42,282 nucleotides of DNA from Membranihabitans marinus (GTDB taxonomy: Bacteria > Bacteroidota > Bacteroidia > Chitinophagales > Saprospiraceae). The position numbers and the translations under genes are program-made. Positions 17,312-26,929 of this stretch are shown here, piece by piece (position 1 is the first letter of the stretch; every line of letters begins with the position of its first letter). A model generated the notes under the pieces. That model was not told the DNA's origin. It worked only from the letters and a program-made list of their open reading frames with translations, and searched no databases. Where the stretch lies: the NCBI RefSeq assembly GCF_021729155.1, contig NZ_JAJQYA010000042.1, positions 1 to 42,282 on the forward strand, given 5' to 3'.

Positions 17312-17869
17312 ATGGGAAAAAGTTATTTTATAAAAAACATGGTTTGTAATCGTTGCCTAGCCATCGTAGCCAATGAATTTGATCGTGCTGGTTTTCAAAT
17401 CGAAAAAATTGAGCTCGGTAGAGTTAAAGTTATCCAAGACTTGCCCAAATCTTTTGAAGCCTTGGAACAGCGTCTGATTCAACATGGATTCGAAGTAATT
17501 AATGATGAAAATCAACAAACTTTAGAACAAATAAAGATCGAATTGCTCAAGAAAGTAGAAGGACAACAAGATGATAACATATCTGAAACCTTATCTAAAA
17601 CTTTTCAAAAATCTTATTCTGTCCTCAGTAAGATGTTTAGTAAATCAGAAGGTAAAACCATAGAAAAATATTTAATTGAATTGCGCATTGAGAAGGCTAA
17701 AGAAATGATTCAATTGGGTGAACTCAATTTCTCCGAAATAGCCTATGCCCTCAATTACAATAGCAGTAGCCATCTTTCTAGTCAATTTAAATCCATCACC
17801 GGTTTGTCGATGAGTGATTATAAAAATCAACAACAATGGGATAGAAAAACGCTTGACCAAATTGTATAA
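17312..17869 (+). CDS. AraC-type regulator with an N-terminal HMA-like metal-sensing domain
   Basis: A 185-residue transcription factor. Residues 1 to about 70 look like a heavy-metal-associated domain: IKNMVCNRC places Cys12 and Cys15 at the CxxC copper site of the HMA fold. Residues about 105-175 are an AraC-type double HTH (IEKYLIELRIEKAKEMI and FSEIAYALNYNSSSHLSSQFKSITG). It lies 76 bases upstream of copA on the same strand. I infer a copper-responsive regulator of copA and the cus genes in which Cu(I) binds directly to the sensor domain, replacing a CueR or CusRS system. Such short HMA-AraC proteins occur in Bacteroidota but are little studied. Confidence 0.85.
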   Translation: MGKSYFIKNMVCNRCLAIVANEFDRAGFQIEKIELGRVKVIQDLPKSFEALEQRLIQHGFEVINDENQQTLEQIKIELLKKVEGQQDDNISETLSKTFQKSYSVLSKMFSKSEGKTIEKYLIELRIEKAKEMIQLGELNFSEIAYALNYNSSSHLSSQFKSITGLSMSDYKNQQQWDRKTLDQIV

Positions 17870-17911
17870 ATTATATTCATAATTTTAAAAGCCTTCGATA
17901 TATTTTGAATT

Positions 17912-17943
17912 TATCTTTGACTTAATTCTAGTTCAAAGAAAGG
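17912..17943 (+). promoter_or_regulatory. copA promoter, inverted repeat and ribosome binding site
   Basis: TATCTTTG at 17912-17919 fits the TAnnTTTG -7 box. TCTTTGA and TCAAAGA (17914-17939) are 7-bp inverted arms with a 12-base spacer that overlap the box and the predicted start of transcription, a plausible operator for the upstream regulator. AAAGGA at 17938-17943 is a Shine-Dalgarno-like sequence close to the ATG, unusual in this window. Confidence 0.45.
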
Positions 17944-17945
17944 AA

Positions 17946-20900
17946 ATGAAAAGAAAATATAAGTTAGGTGGAATTACGTGTAATGGATGTGTTCAAAAAA
18001 TATCATCTACCCTAGAAGCTTTGCCCGGAATTGTACAGATTGAAATCGATATAGAGGAGGCGGAAGCGTGGATTGAAATGGACGTAGAAGTTTCGGTAAA
18101 CGAATTGCAAGAAGCATTGACCGTGGCTGGAACGGCCTATACCATAACCGAACCATCGGTTCAGAAAGATATTGATGATTCTGCTATGAAGACCTATAAT
18201 ATCCATGGCATGAGTTGTATGGGATGTGTCCAAAAAGTGGAGGGAATACTACAGGAAATCGATGGAGTGAGAGAGGCCGTCGTAGATTTGGAAAAAGGGA
18301 CAGCCAGGATAGTCATGGATGATGATATTTCTTTAAACAGCCTTCAAGAAGCATTGACCGTGGCTGGAACGGCCTATACCATAACCGAACCATCGATTCA
18401 AAAAGAAATTGATGAATCTGCTATGAATAATTATAATATCCACGGCATGAGTTGTATGGGATGTGTCCAAAAAGTGGAGGAAATACTTCACAAAGTAGAT
18501 GGAGTGAGAGAGGCCGTCGTAGATTTGGAAAAAGGGACAGCTACATTAGTCTCGGATGATGATATTTCTTTAAACAGCCTTCAAGAAGCATTGACCGTGG
18601 CTGGAACAGCCTATACCATAACCGAACCATCAATTCAAAAAGAAATTGATGATTCTGTTAAAAAGACCTATCGAATCCACGGCATGAGTTGTATGGGATG
18701 TGTCAAACACGTGGAAGAAATACTTCGAAAAGTAGGAGGAATAAAAAAGGCGGTTGTAGATTTAGAAGAAGGGTCAGCCACCTTAGTCATGGATGGTGAT
18801 ATTTCTTTGGACCAACTTCAAGAAGTATTCAATGCCGATGATGGTCAATACAGCATCCATCCACTTTCGACACCGAAAGAAGTAAAAAAGAAAAAACAAA
18901 ATAATCATCCTTCTCACAAAGGCATATATTATTGTCCCATGCACTGTGAAGGTGACAAAACTTATGATTCTCCTGGGGATTGTCCAGTTTGCGGTATGGA
19001 TTTGGTAGAAGATGTTTCCTCCTCTAGTAGTACGGATCAATACACTTGTCCTATGCACCCTGAAGTCATTTCAGACCAACCGGGGGAATGCCCCATCTGT
19101 GGAATGGATTTAGTGCCGCTTACTAGAAAAGTAAAAGACAGTACGGAATCTAAACTCATTAAAAAGTTTTGGATCGCATTGGGATTTACCCTACCTATTT
19201 TTTTGATCGCGATGTCTGAAATGATATCGGATAATCCACTATATAGAATAATGCATCCTATATATTGGAATTACATACAGTTATTATTATCTCTCCCAGT
19301 AGTTTTTTATGCAACCTGGATGTTTTTCCAAAGAGCTTGGAAGTCCATCCTCACCATGAATCTCAATATGTTTACTTTAATTGGTATTGGTGCAGGGATT
19401 GCATGGATATTTAGTGTATTTGCTTTGATATTTCCCAACTCGTTTCCCGATGTTTTTAAAACTCATCAAGGCAATGTTCACGTTTATTTTGAAGCAGCTA
19501 CTGTGATATTGACCTTAGTATTATTGGGACAAGTATTAGAGGCAAGAGCTCATAATCGCACCAGTTCAGCCATTCAATCTCTTGTAGAATTGATGCCTTC
19601 ATCAGCTACGGTAATAAGAAACAATATAGAAATGGTTATCCAGATTAATGAAATCCAAATCGGTGATTTAATCAGGGTAAAGCCTGGTGAGAAAATACCA
19701 GTGGATGGTAAAATCGTTGAAGGATCATCCTATATTGATGAGTCTATGATTACTGGAGAACCCATTCCCGTAGACAAAGATGTGGACGATAGCGTAACTA
19801 CAGGGACATTAAATGGGAATCAAAGTTTTGTTATGCGCGCTGAAAAGATTGGCTCTGAAACCTTGTTGGCCAAAATTATTGAAATGGTCAAGGATGCGAG
19901 TCGGTCAAAAGCCCCTATTCAAAAAATAGCAGATAAGGTTGCTGGATATTTTGTGCCTATTGTCATCCTAGTATCGGTAATTACCTTTGCGATATGGGTA
20001 ATATACGGTCCTAGTCCAGCTTATGTTTACGGTCTAGTAAATGCTATTGCTGTATTGATCATTGCCTGTCCCTGTGCCTTGGGTTTGGCTACACCGATGT
20101 CCATTATGGTAGGTATGGGAAAAGGCGCCAGCTCAGGGGTGTTAATTAAAAATGCCGCAGCACTTGAAGAAATGAATAAGGTAAATACTTTAATTGTAGA
20201 CAAGACCGGCACCCTGACTGAAGGGAAACCCAAGGTGGAGTTAGTGGAAGCAGTAGATGGATTTATAGAATCAGAGGTTATTCAATCTATGGTATCTCTA
20301 AATCAATACAGTGAACACCCTTTGGCTAGGGCTATGGTGGAATACGGAAAAGAAAAAAGTCAAATTTTTAAGTCGGTAGAAGGATTCAAATCCATTACGG
20401 GGAAAGGGGTACAAGCCACCATAGACGGTAAATTTGCAGTACTTGGAAATGAAAAGATATTGGCAGATCACGGCATTCCACTGTCTGAAAAAATTATCAG
20501 TCAAGTCAAGCATTATCAATCTCAAGGTAAAACCGTTTCGTACTTAGGTATGGATGGTAAATTAATGGGATATGTTTCTATCTACGACCCTATCAAGGAA
20601 AGTAGTGCCCAAGCCATAGCCGAACTCAAAGCACAGGGTATTGAAATAGTTATGTTGACAGGAGACCAAAGAAATACTGCTCAGGCAGTAGCTGAAGAAC
20701 TAAATATCGATCGCTATATTGCCGAATGCCTACCCGAGGATAAATTAAATGAAATTAAATCCTTACAAAAAAAAGGTAAGATTGTGGCCATGGTCGGTGA
20801 TGGAATCAATGATGCTCCAGCTTTGGCTCAGGCCAATATAGGCATCGCTATGGGGACAGGTTCTGACGTAGCTATAGAGAATGCCGGTATTACCTTGGTT

Positions 20901-21140
20901 CAAGGAAATCTACGCGGAGTTGCTAAAGCCATAAACCTCAGTCATAAAACGGTTAGAAATATTAAAGAAAATCTATTTCTTGCCTTTGTGTACAATACCG
21001 TTGGGATTCCGATAGCTGCAGGTGTTCTCTATCCAGTTTTCGGTTTGCTTTTATCGCCCATGATCGCTGCTTTGGCCATGAGTTTAAGTTCTGTATCCGT
21101 CATCAGTAATGCATTGCGATTGAGAAAGATAAAGATTTAA
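17946..21140 (+). CDS. copA: Cu(I)-exporting P1B-type ATPase with four HMA and two HMBD domains
   Basis: A 1064-residue ATPase that pumps Cu(I) from cytosol to periplasm. Four N-terminal HMA domains have CxxC at 12/15, 91/94, 170/173 and 249/252, an exact 79-residue period. Two heavy-metal-binding domains follow (from Cys330, CPMHCEG, and Cys368, CPMHPEV, each ending CP[VI]CGMDL). The core has the CPC transport motif at 708-710, phosphorylation site Asp752 in DKTGTLT, His791 in EHP, and MVGDGIND around 950-955. It is longer than usual CopA (about 750-850) because of the N-terminal arrays. HMA2-HMA4 are almost identical in DNA, pointing to recent duplication. It is probably controlled by the HMA-AraC gene just upstream. 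Confidence 0.97.
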   Translation: MKRKYKLGGITCNGCVQKISSTLEALPGIVQIEIDIEEAEAWIEMDVEVSVNELQEALTVAGTAYTITEPSVQKDIDDSAMKTYNIHGMSCMGCVQKVEGILQEIDGVREAVVDLEKGTARIVMDDDISLNSLQEALTVAGTAYTITEPSIQKEIDESAMNNYNIHGMSCMGCVQKVEEILHKVDGVREAVVDLEKGTATLVSDDDISLNSLQEALTVAGTAYTITEPSIQKEIDDSVKKTYRIHGMSCMGCVKHVEEILRKVGGIKKAVVDLEEGSATLVMDGDISLDQLQEVFNADDGQYSIHPLSTPKEVKKKKQNNHPSHKGIYYCPMHCEGDKTYDSPGDCPVCGMDLVEDVSSSSSTDQYTCPMHPEVISDQPGECPICGMDLVPLTRKVKDSTESKLIKKFWIALGFTLPIFLIAMSEMISDNPLYRIMHPIYWNYIQLLLSLPVVFYATWMFFQRAWKSILTMNLNMFTLIGIGAGIAWIFSVFALIFPNSFPDVFKTHQGNVHVYFEAATVILTLVLLGQVLEARAHNRTSSAIQSLVELMPSSATVIRNNIEMVIQINEIQIGDLIRVKPGEKIPVDGKIVEGSSYIDESMITGEPIPVDKDVDDSVTTGTLNGNQSFVMRAEKIGSETLLAKIIEMVKDASRSKAPIQKIADKVAGYFVPIVILVSVITFAIWVIYGPSPAYVYGLVNAIAVLIIACPCALGLATPMSIMVGMGKGASSGVLIKNAAALEEMNKVNTLIVDKTGTLTEGKPKVELVEAVDGFIESEVIQSMVSLNQYSEHPLARAMVEYGKEKSQIFKSVEGFKSITGKGVQATIDGKFAVLGNEKILADHGIPLSEKIISQVKHYQSQGKTVSYLGMDGKLMGYVSIYDPIKESSAQAIAELKAQGIEIVMLTGDQRNTAQAVAEELNIDRYIAECLPEDKLNEIKSLQKKGKIVAMVGDGINDAPALAQANIGIAMGTGSDVAIENAGITLVQGNLRGVAKAINLSHKTVRNIKENLFLAFVYNTVGIPIAAGVLYPVFGLLLSPMIAALAMSLSSVSVISNALRLRKIKI
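18108..18660 (+). repeat. 237-bp tandem repeat inside copA
   Basis: The segment that begins CAAGAAGCATTGACCGTGGC recurs at steps of 237 bases (around 18108, 18345 and 18582) with only a few differences over roughly 60 bases, and the HMA cores between are also close copies. It encodes the linker and start of each HMA domain. Such long near-identical repeats are prone to unequal recombination. Confidence 0.85.
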
Positions 21141-21250
21141 TTGAATCAATATCGGGATAACGAAATTGTTTTATTATCATTTCGAAAAACCTATTTGTAT
21201 GTTTCTTAACCCATAAATTTATTTTAAATATTGACTCTACAAACTTAAAG

Positions 21251-21289
21251 TGAAATATTTCAGTACTTCATTAAAAATATCTAACTTTG
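21251..21289 (+). promoter_or_regulatory. Promoter of the HYC_CC_PP gene
   Basis: TAACTTTG at 21282-21289 is an exact TAnnTTTG box, 6 bases before the chosen ATG, so the transcript would be leaderless or nearly so. The perfect palindrome TGAAATATTTCA (21251-21262) lies where the -33 element would be, a possible activator site. The box also contains the TTG of the longer reading frame, which argues against that start. Confidence 0.5.
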
Positions 21290-21295
21290 TATATA

Positions 21296-21751
21296 ATGAA
21301 AAATCATTTAATCCATAGAATTATTTCCCTCGGGATGGCATTATTGCTGTTGTGCACTACAACGGGAATGGCTGTGGATTTGCATTATTGTCAGAATAAA
21401 ATACAGGATGTTAAATTCTTTGGTGAAGCCCAATCCTGTATGCCAGATATGGCCGCTGCCAATAAAGAAATGAATACCAGTTTTTGTGAAGCAGATGTAG
21501 ATAATCCCTTATCCATTGGTAAAGAGCCCTGTTGTCGCGATCATTCTGTGGTGATCGATGGTATGGATACTGAAATATCCATCAGTCAAACAGTTCATTT
21601 TGAAAATATAAACTTTCAATTTCTCTTAAGCTTTATTTATTCCTTTGTAGACCAAGGAATTGACATAGCTAATGTAAATTTTCTTCATCACTATACCCCA
21701 CCCTTACCTGACATTGACTATCAAGTCTCCTTTCAGGTCTTTCTAATCTGA
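21296..21751 (+). CDS. HYC_CC_PP family periplasmic protein
   Basis: A 151-residue exported protein of the HYC_CC_PP family, named for motifs all present here: His30-Tyr31-Cys32, the Cys79-Cys80 pair in EPCCRDH, and TPPLP near the C-terminus. The signal peptide covers about residues 8-26. Additional Cys48 and Cys64 and several Met suggest metal or disulfide chemistry. Members occur next to copper and heavy-metal efflux genes in Bacteroidota, as here between copA and cusA, and a periplasmic copper-binding or chaperone role is inferred. I chose the ATG at 21296 because the upstream TTG at 21287 lies inside the promoter box. Confidence 0.85.
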   Translation: MKNHLIHRIISLGMALLLLCTTTGMAVDLHYCQNKIQDVKFFGEAQSCMPDMAAANKEMNTSFCEADVDNPLSIGKEPCCRDHSVVIDGMDTEISISQTVHFENINFQFLLSFIYSFVDQGIDIANVNFLHHYTPPLPDIDYQVSFQVFLI

Positions 21752-21844
21752 TATCATCATTTTTCTCTTTTTTTAGTATGGAGCTAATGCTTTGCATTTG
21801 GCTTGTACACAGATAATTATATCTTAAAATTGAAAAAATGATCA

Positions 21845-24800
21845 ATGATAAATTCAATCGTTAAGTTTTTTATAAACAACAAATTAGTTGCTTGGCTCCT
21901 TTTATCCTTATTTATTGGAATGGGCTTGGTTAATGCACCCTTTGACTGGGGAATAAAATTTTTACCTAGAGATTCGGTAGCTGTAGATGCCATTCCCGAT
22001 TTAGGGGAAAACCAACAAATAGTATATACCTCTTGGATGGGGCGATCGCCTCAAGATGTTGAAGATCAAGTGTCCTACCCTCTGACTACGGCCCTATTAG
22101 GACTGCCTGGAGTAAAAAGTATCCGAAGTAATTCAATGTTTGGATTTTCTACCATCTATATTATATTCGAAGAAGGTGTTGATTTTTATTGGAGTAGAAG
22201 TAGAATTCTCGAAAAAATAAATGCTCTGCCAAGTAATTTATTACCGAGTGATGTACAGCCCAGTTTGGGACCTGATGCAACGGCATTAGGTCAAATCTTT
22301 TGGTACACCCTTGAAGGTAGAGATTCAATCGGACAACCTACTGGAGGTTGGGATTTACAAGAATTGCGGTCCATTCAAGATTACTATGTCCGCTATGGTC
22401 TGACCGCTGTTTCTGGTGTAGCTGAAGTCTCTTCCATAGGAGGGTTTGTACAAGAATATCAAGTAGATGTTATTCCAGATAAGATGAGTGTTTACGGTGT
22501 GACCTTAGATCAGGTCATGAAGGCTATACGGGAGAGCAATTTGGATATAGGGGCTCAAACTATGGAAATAAATTTAGCTGAATACTATGTGAGAGGATTG
22601 GGATATGTAAAATCGATTGCAGACCTCGAATCCGCTGTTGTAAAACTTAAAGATCACGTACCGATTAGGATAAAGGATGTGGCTGTGGTCCAAATGGGGC
22701 CAAAGACCAGGCGGGGAATATTGGACAAGTCTGGAGCAGAAGCCGTGGGTGGGGTTGTCGTCGCCAGATATGGCTCCAATCCGATGGAGGTAATCAATAA
22801 TTTGAAATTAAAAATTGAAGAAATATCTTCAGGTCTTCCCACTAAAGTGTTGGCAGATGGTCGCAAGTCTCAGGTAAGTCTCGTACCCTATTATGATCGA
22901 TCTACTTTAATAAATGAAACATTGGGGACATTGGAAGAGGCACTGAGTTTGGAGATCCTTATCACCATCATTGTCGTCTTATTGATGTTGCTCAATATCA
23001 AGTCCTCATTATTGGTTGCATCTTCCCTACCTGTCGCCGTATTAATGTGTTTTATAGCCATGAAATATTTTGGTGTAGATGCCAATATAGTGGCATTGTC
23101 CGGAATAGCCATTGCCGTGGGAACCATGGTAGATATGGGTATAGTACTAACGGAAAGTATACACAACCACATCGAGCAATCAAAGCCGGGAAAATCCCTA
23201 TCCAAGGTCGTATATGAGGCCAGTACTGAAGTAGCTTCAGCAATAATAACCGCTGTAGCCACCACTATTATTAGTTTTTTACCGGTTTTTACTATGGTGG
23301 CAACAGAAGGAAAACTCTTTCGACCACTGGCCTTTACAAAGACCTTTGCACTTATAGCCTCTATTGTAGTAACCATAACCATTTTGCCCCCATTAGCGGT
23401 TCAGTTATTTGGTTTGAAAACTAAATCAAGGTGGATTTCATATTTGCTTTCTATCCTTTTGATCTTTGGGTCTATTCTTCTATACTTTTATAGTTATGGC
23501 AGTATTGCCATCTTGGGTTTGATTGTTGGAATAATAGCTCTTGTTTCAAATATTTTAAATCGATATGGTAATCCGATTCAAGTAAAGGTATTTCATATTG
23601 TAAAAAATGTTTTCTATGCATTAGCCGTTTCATGGGTGCTTTCCGATATCTGGATGCCATTGGGTGTAGATAAATCAACCTTGGCCAACTTTTTATTTGT
23701 CGTCACTATCGTCGGCAGTCTAATTTTAACCTTTTATTTAGTCATTTATTACTATGAAAATATCTTGAGATTTCTTCTTAAGATCAAATACCTCTTTTTG
23801 GTTTTTGTGGGGTTTTTAATTTACCTCGGTGTAAATATTGCCAGCCAAACCAGTCAAGAATTTATGCCAGCGTTGGATGAGGGTTCATTTTTGTTGATGC
23901 CATCTGCGATGCCTCATGCCGGTATGGAAGCCAATCGAGAATATTTGCAAATCCTAGATATGGCTGTAACGGCTATTCCGGAGGTTGAAACAGTGGTTGG
24001 TAAAGCTGGGCGGGTGGAGAGTGCTCTGGATCCAGCCCCTATGTCCATGTATGAAAATATCATATTGTACAAATCGGAATATATAACCGATGAAAAAGGA
24101 CATCGCCTCAAATTCAAAGTAGATCATGAAGGTTCTTTTATTTTATTAGATGGAAGTTCATTGAGCCATGAAAAGGCATTAGAACTTGGAATCGGTAAGG
24201 AAGATTTAGTAGAAGATTCCAATGGACGCTATTTTAGACAATGGCGATCTCATATTGTGAATCCAGATGACATTTGGAATGAAATCATTACCGCAACTCA
24301 GTTGCCGGGCCTAACCTCCGCTCCCAAACTTCAGCCCATAGAAACAAGGTTGGTTATGTTGCAGACTGGAATGAGGTCCCCTATAGGCATCAAGGTCAAA
24401 GGAAGTGATTTGACTGAAATTGAAGATTTCGGTATTGAATTGGAGAAACACCTTAAGAATGTAGAGGGGGTGAAAAGTGCTTCTGTTTTTGCGGAACGCA
24501 TCGTGGGCAAACCCTATTTATTGTTTGATATCGATAGAGAGAAAATTGCTCGATATGGACTTTCAGTGCAGAATATTCAAAAACAGATTCAGGCTACCAT
24601 GGGTGGTGAAGTTCTCTCTACTACGGTAGAGGGACGAGAGCGGTATGGGATTAGAGTTAGATATCCCCGTGAATTGCGCAATGAACCAGATCAATTGCTG
24701 AAAATATTGATTGGTAGTCCAGCCGGACATACCATTCCTTTAGGAGATTTGGTGGACATCAGATACGAACAAGGACCGCAATCTATTAAAAGTGAAGATG

Positions 24801-25594
24801 GTTTTTTACTGGGCTATGTTTTGTTTGACCGTCAATCTAATTACTCTGAAACCGACGTAGTTGAAAATGCTAAAAAACATTTAGAGGAAGTTATACAATC
24901 AGGGGGCTTAGTCCTTCCCCCAGGAATTAATTACCAGTTTGCAGGAAATTATGAACAACAATTAAGAGCCAATCATCGCCTAAAAATTGTTATTCCCATT
25001 GCCTTGATCCTAGTGTTTTTAATACTCTATTTTCAATTTAGATCAGCAGCCATCTCTCTCATGGTGTTTTCTGGAATTTTTGTAGCCTTTTCGGGGGGAT
25101 TTATCATGATCTGGCTTTACGGTCAACCATGGTTTTTGGATTTCAATTTTATGGGCAGTGATCTTCGAAACTTATTTCAAGTACATACCATCAATCTAAG
25201 TGTTGCGGTTTGGGTAGGATTTCTTGCATTGTTTGGAATAGCTACTGATGATGGCGTATTGGTGGCCACCTTCTTAAAACAGAGTTTTCAAAAACACGAA
25301 CCAAAGACTATAGCAGAGATTAGAGATGCTACGGTACAAGGAGGATTGCGTAGGGTTAAGCCAGCTATGATGACTACTGCAACTACGGTATTGGCATTAC
25401 TACCAGTACTTAGCTCAACCGGACGAGGAGCCGATATTATGATTCCCATGGCCATCCCGTCTTTTGGCGGTATGACTTTACAGGTAATTACCATGTTCAC
25501 CGTTCCTATATTATTTGCGACTTGGAAAGAATTGCAGCTGCGCTTCAGTAAAATTAAAGAATCTCGAGTAAGCTCTATAGGCGATAATATATAA
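21845..25594 (+). CDS. cusA: CusA/CzcA-type heavy-metal RND efflux pump
   Basis: A 1249-residue inner membrane proton-driven pump, the core of a tripartite Cus/Czc exporter. The N-terminus has an unusual FLPRDSVAVDAIPDLGENQQIVYTSW-type variant of the family's first periplasmic motif. TM4 has GTMVDMGIVLTES with the proton-relay Asp430 and Glu437, and TM10 has the ATDDG pair. TRLVMLQTGMRSPIGIKVKG marks the heavy-metal subfamily. It is about 200 residues longer than E. coli CusA: an insert near residues 528-635 adds about four hydrophobic segments between TM6 and TM7, and periplasmic loops are longer. It is followed by tolC and cusB type genes in one operon. The metal (copper/silver versus zinc/cobalt) is inferred from context to be copper. 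Confidence 0.95.
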   Translation: MINSIVKFFINNKLVAWLLLSLFIGMGLVNAPFDWGIKFLPRDSVAVDAIPDLGENQQIVYTSWMGRSPQDVEDQVSYPLTTALLGLPGVKSIRSNSMFGFSTIYIIFEEGVDFYWSRSRILEKINALPSNLLPSDVQPSLGPDATALGQIFWYTLEGRDSIGQPTGGWDLQELRSIQDYYVRYGLTAVSGVAEVSSIGGFVQEYQVDVIPDKMSVYGVTLDQVMKAIRESNLDIGAQTMEINLAEYYVRGLGYVKSIADLESAVVKLKDHVPIRIKDVAVVQMGPKTRRGILDKSGAEAVGGVVVARYGSNPMEVINNLKLKIEEISSGLPTKVLADGRKSQVSLVPYYDRSTLINETLGTLEEALSLEILITIIVVLLMLLNIKSSLLVASSLPVAVLMCFIAMKYFGVDANIVALSGIAIAVGTMVDMGIVLTESIHNHIEQSKPGKSLSKVVYEASTEVASAIITAVATTIISFLPVFTMVATEGKLFRPLAFTKTFALIASIVVTITILPPLAVQLFGLKTKSRWISYLLSILLIFGSILLYFYSYGSIAILGLIVGIIALVSNILNRYGNPIQVKVFHIVKNVFYALAVSWVLSDIWMPLGVDKSTLANFLFVVTIVGSLILTFYLVIYYYENILRFLLKIKYLFLVFVGFLIYLGVNIASQTSQEFMPALDEGSFLLMPSAMPHAGMEANREYLQILDMAVTAIPEVETVVGKAGRVESALDPAPMSMYENIILYKSEYITDEKGHRLKFKVDHEGSFILLDGSSLSHEKALELGIGKEDLVEDSNGRYFRQWRSHIVNPDDIWNEIITATQLPGLTSAPKLQPIETRLVMLQTGMRSPIGIKVKGSDLTEIEDFGIELEKHLKNVEGVKSASVFAERIVGKPYLLFDIDREKIARYGLSVQNIQKQIQATMGGEVLSTTVEGRERYGIRVRYPRELRNEPDQLLKILIGSPAGHTIPLGDLVDIRYEQGPQSIKSEDGFLLGYVLFDRQSNYSETDVVENAKKHLEEVIQSGGLVLPPGINYQFAGNYEQQLRANHRLKIVIPIALILVFLILYFQFRSAAISLMVFSGIFVAFSGGFIMIWLYGQPWFLDFNFMGSDLRNLFQVHTINLSVAVWVGFLALFGIATDDGVLVATFLKQSFQKHEPKTIAEIRDATVQGGLRRVKPAMMTTATTVLALLPVLSSTGRGADIMIPMAIPSFGGMTLQVITMFTVPILFATWKELQLRFSKIKESRVSSIGDNI

Positions 25595-25641
25595 AAACGG
25601 ATTTTAATTCATCGATTTTCATATCGAAAAAATTAGATAAT

Positions 25642-26892
25642 ATGAAAGATATAATAAAGTGTTTAATGGGGTTTATGATCTGGTTATTAGGATTTAATGC
25701 CATAGCAAATGCTCAGAATCTAAATCAATTGATAGATTCAGCGATAGAATATAACCCCTATCTCAAAATGTTAAATTCGAATTACCATGCCGCAGTTTTA
25801 GAGACAGATTTGATACAACCATTGCCAGATCCCAGTCTTTCAACAGGATTGCCCATATTGCGACCTGAAACGAGGTTAGGTGCCCAAGTAGTCACCATAG
25901 GGGCAAAACAGATGATACCTTGGTTCGGCACCTATAAAGCTAAAGAAGATTTGGCCATTGCCAAATCCAAGCCCAAAGCTGAAGCCATGGCGTCCTATCA
26001 ATTACAACTTGTGTATGAACTGAAAATGGCCTATTATCAAATACTTTTTATTCAACAGGAAGAAAATATTTTGCGCAAGCATCTGCCTATTTTTGACGCC
26101 TTGGATCAAGTGGTACTTGCCAAGATATCCAATAGTACTGCCAGTGCAGTAGATGCTATAAAAATTCAATTAAAAGTCAATAGTTTAAGGTTGAAAATAG
26201 CCTCTTTAGAAGAGGAAAAAAAGATTCATTTTGCCAAAATCAAAGAATTGACTGGTAAAGATTCTTATCCTAATGATTACATCGCCGATAGTCTGACCCA
26301 TTCCGCTGTTTTGCCTTATGATTTAAGAAATATTGAATCTGATATCAATCAGCATCATCCCAATATCAAAATATTTAATCAACAAATCGATATATCAAAT
26401 GCAGAATTGGAAATCAACAGAATAGCAAGTAAGCCAAAGATAGAAGTTGGCTTGGATTACACTCTAATCCAGTCTAGAACTGATGCCGATCCCGCGTTCA
26501 ATGGAAGAGATATATTAATACCTAAAGTCATGGTTAGTCTTCCATTAAATAAGAAAAAATATCGCACTAAAGAAGAAATTGAAAAGCAAGTTCAAAATGG
26601 CTTAGATTTTAATAGACAAGGCTTGGTCAACGCATATATGGCCAAGATTCAAATGTATAAGGTGGCATATGATCAGGCACTATTAAATCTCGAAACTTAT
26701 GTTCAACAGATCAAATGGCTAGAGCAATCCTATGATATTTTATTGACTGATTACAGTGTTTATGGAAAAAGATTTGATGAACTTATGGAACTGCGTAATG
26801 AAATTATAGACTATGAAGTCAAAATCAATGATAGTATTAAAAACACCTATTGGGCGGTATTGGGAATAGAGCAATATGCCGGATATCAATAA
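25642..26892 (+). CDS. cusC: TolC-family outer membrane efflux protein (CusC-like)
   Basis: A 416-residue outer membrane channel component. A signal peptide ending ANAQN (about residue 25) is followed by two repeats of long helices with TolC/OEP features: LNQLIDSAIEYNPYLKMLNSNYHAAVLE at the start and coiled stretches near 190-220 and 300-345. The protein is slightly shorter than E. coli CusC and, unlike it, lacks a lipobox. It lies 47 bases after cusA and 37 before the adaptor, so the three form a tripartite system cusA-C-B. No metal site of its own is evident. Confidence 0.92.
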   Translation: MKDIIKCLMGFMIWLLGFNAIANAQNLNQLIDSAIEYNPYLKMLNSNYHAAVLETDLIQPLPDPSLSTGLPILRPETRLGAQVVTIGAKQMIPWFGTYKAKEDLAIAKSKPKAEAMASYQLQLVYELKMAYYQILFIQQEENILRKHLPIFDALDQVVLAKISNSTASAVDAIKIQLKVNSLRLKIASLEEEKKIHFAKIKELTGKDSYPNDYIADSLTHSAVLPYDLRNIESDINQHHPNIKIFNQQIDISNAELEINRIASKPKIEVGLDYTLIQSRTDADPAFNGRDILIPKVMVSLPLNKKKYRTKEEIEKQVQNGLDFNRQGLVNAYMAKIQMYKVAYDQALLNLETYVQQIKWLEQSYDILLTDYSVYGKRFDELMELRNEIIDYEVKINDSIKNTYWAVLGIEQYAGYQ

Positions 26893-26929
26893 TTATTCTG
26901 TGTTAAGATGAAATATAAAATCAAATAAA

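Noticed and set aside
18108-18830. CRISPR-like or satellite repeat
   Set aside because: The 237-base repeats are in frame and encode HMA domains of CopA; there are no short repeats with unique spacers.
21161-21184. Terminator after copA (CGAAAT-N12-ATTTCG)
   Set aside because: Only a 6-bp weak stem with an AT-rich loop and no T run on the plus strand.
21287-21295. TTG start for the HYC_CC_PP gene
   Set aside because: The TTG is part of the TAACTTTG promoter box; the ATG at 21296 gives a normal signal peptide.
22891-23382. Long 163-codon antisense frame inside cusA
   Set aside because: It is a shadow of the hydrophobic cusA codons, with low-complexity Val/Ile/Thr/Ala composition and no family resemblance.
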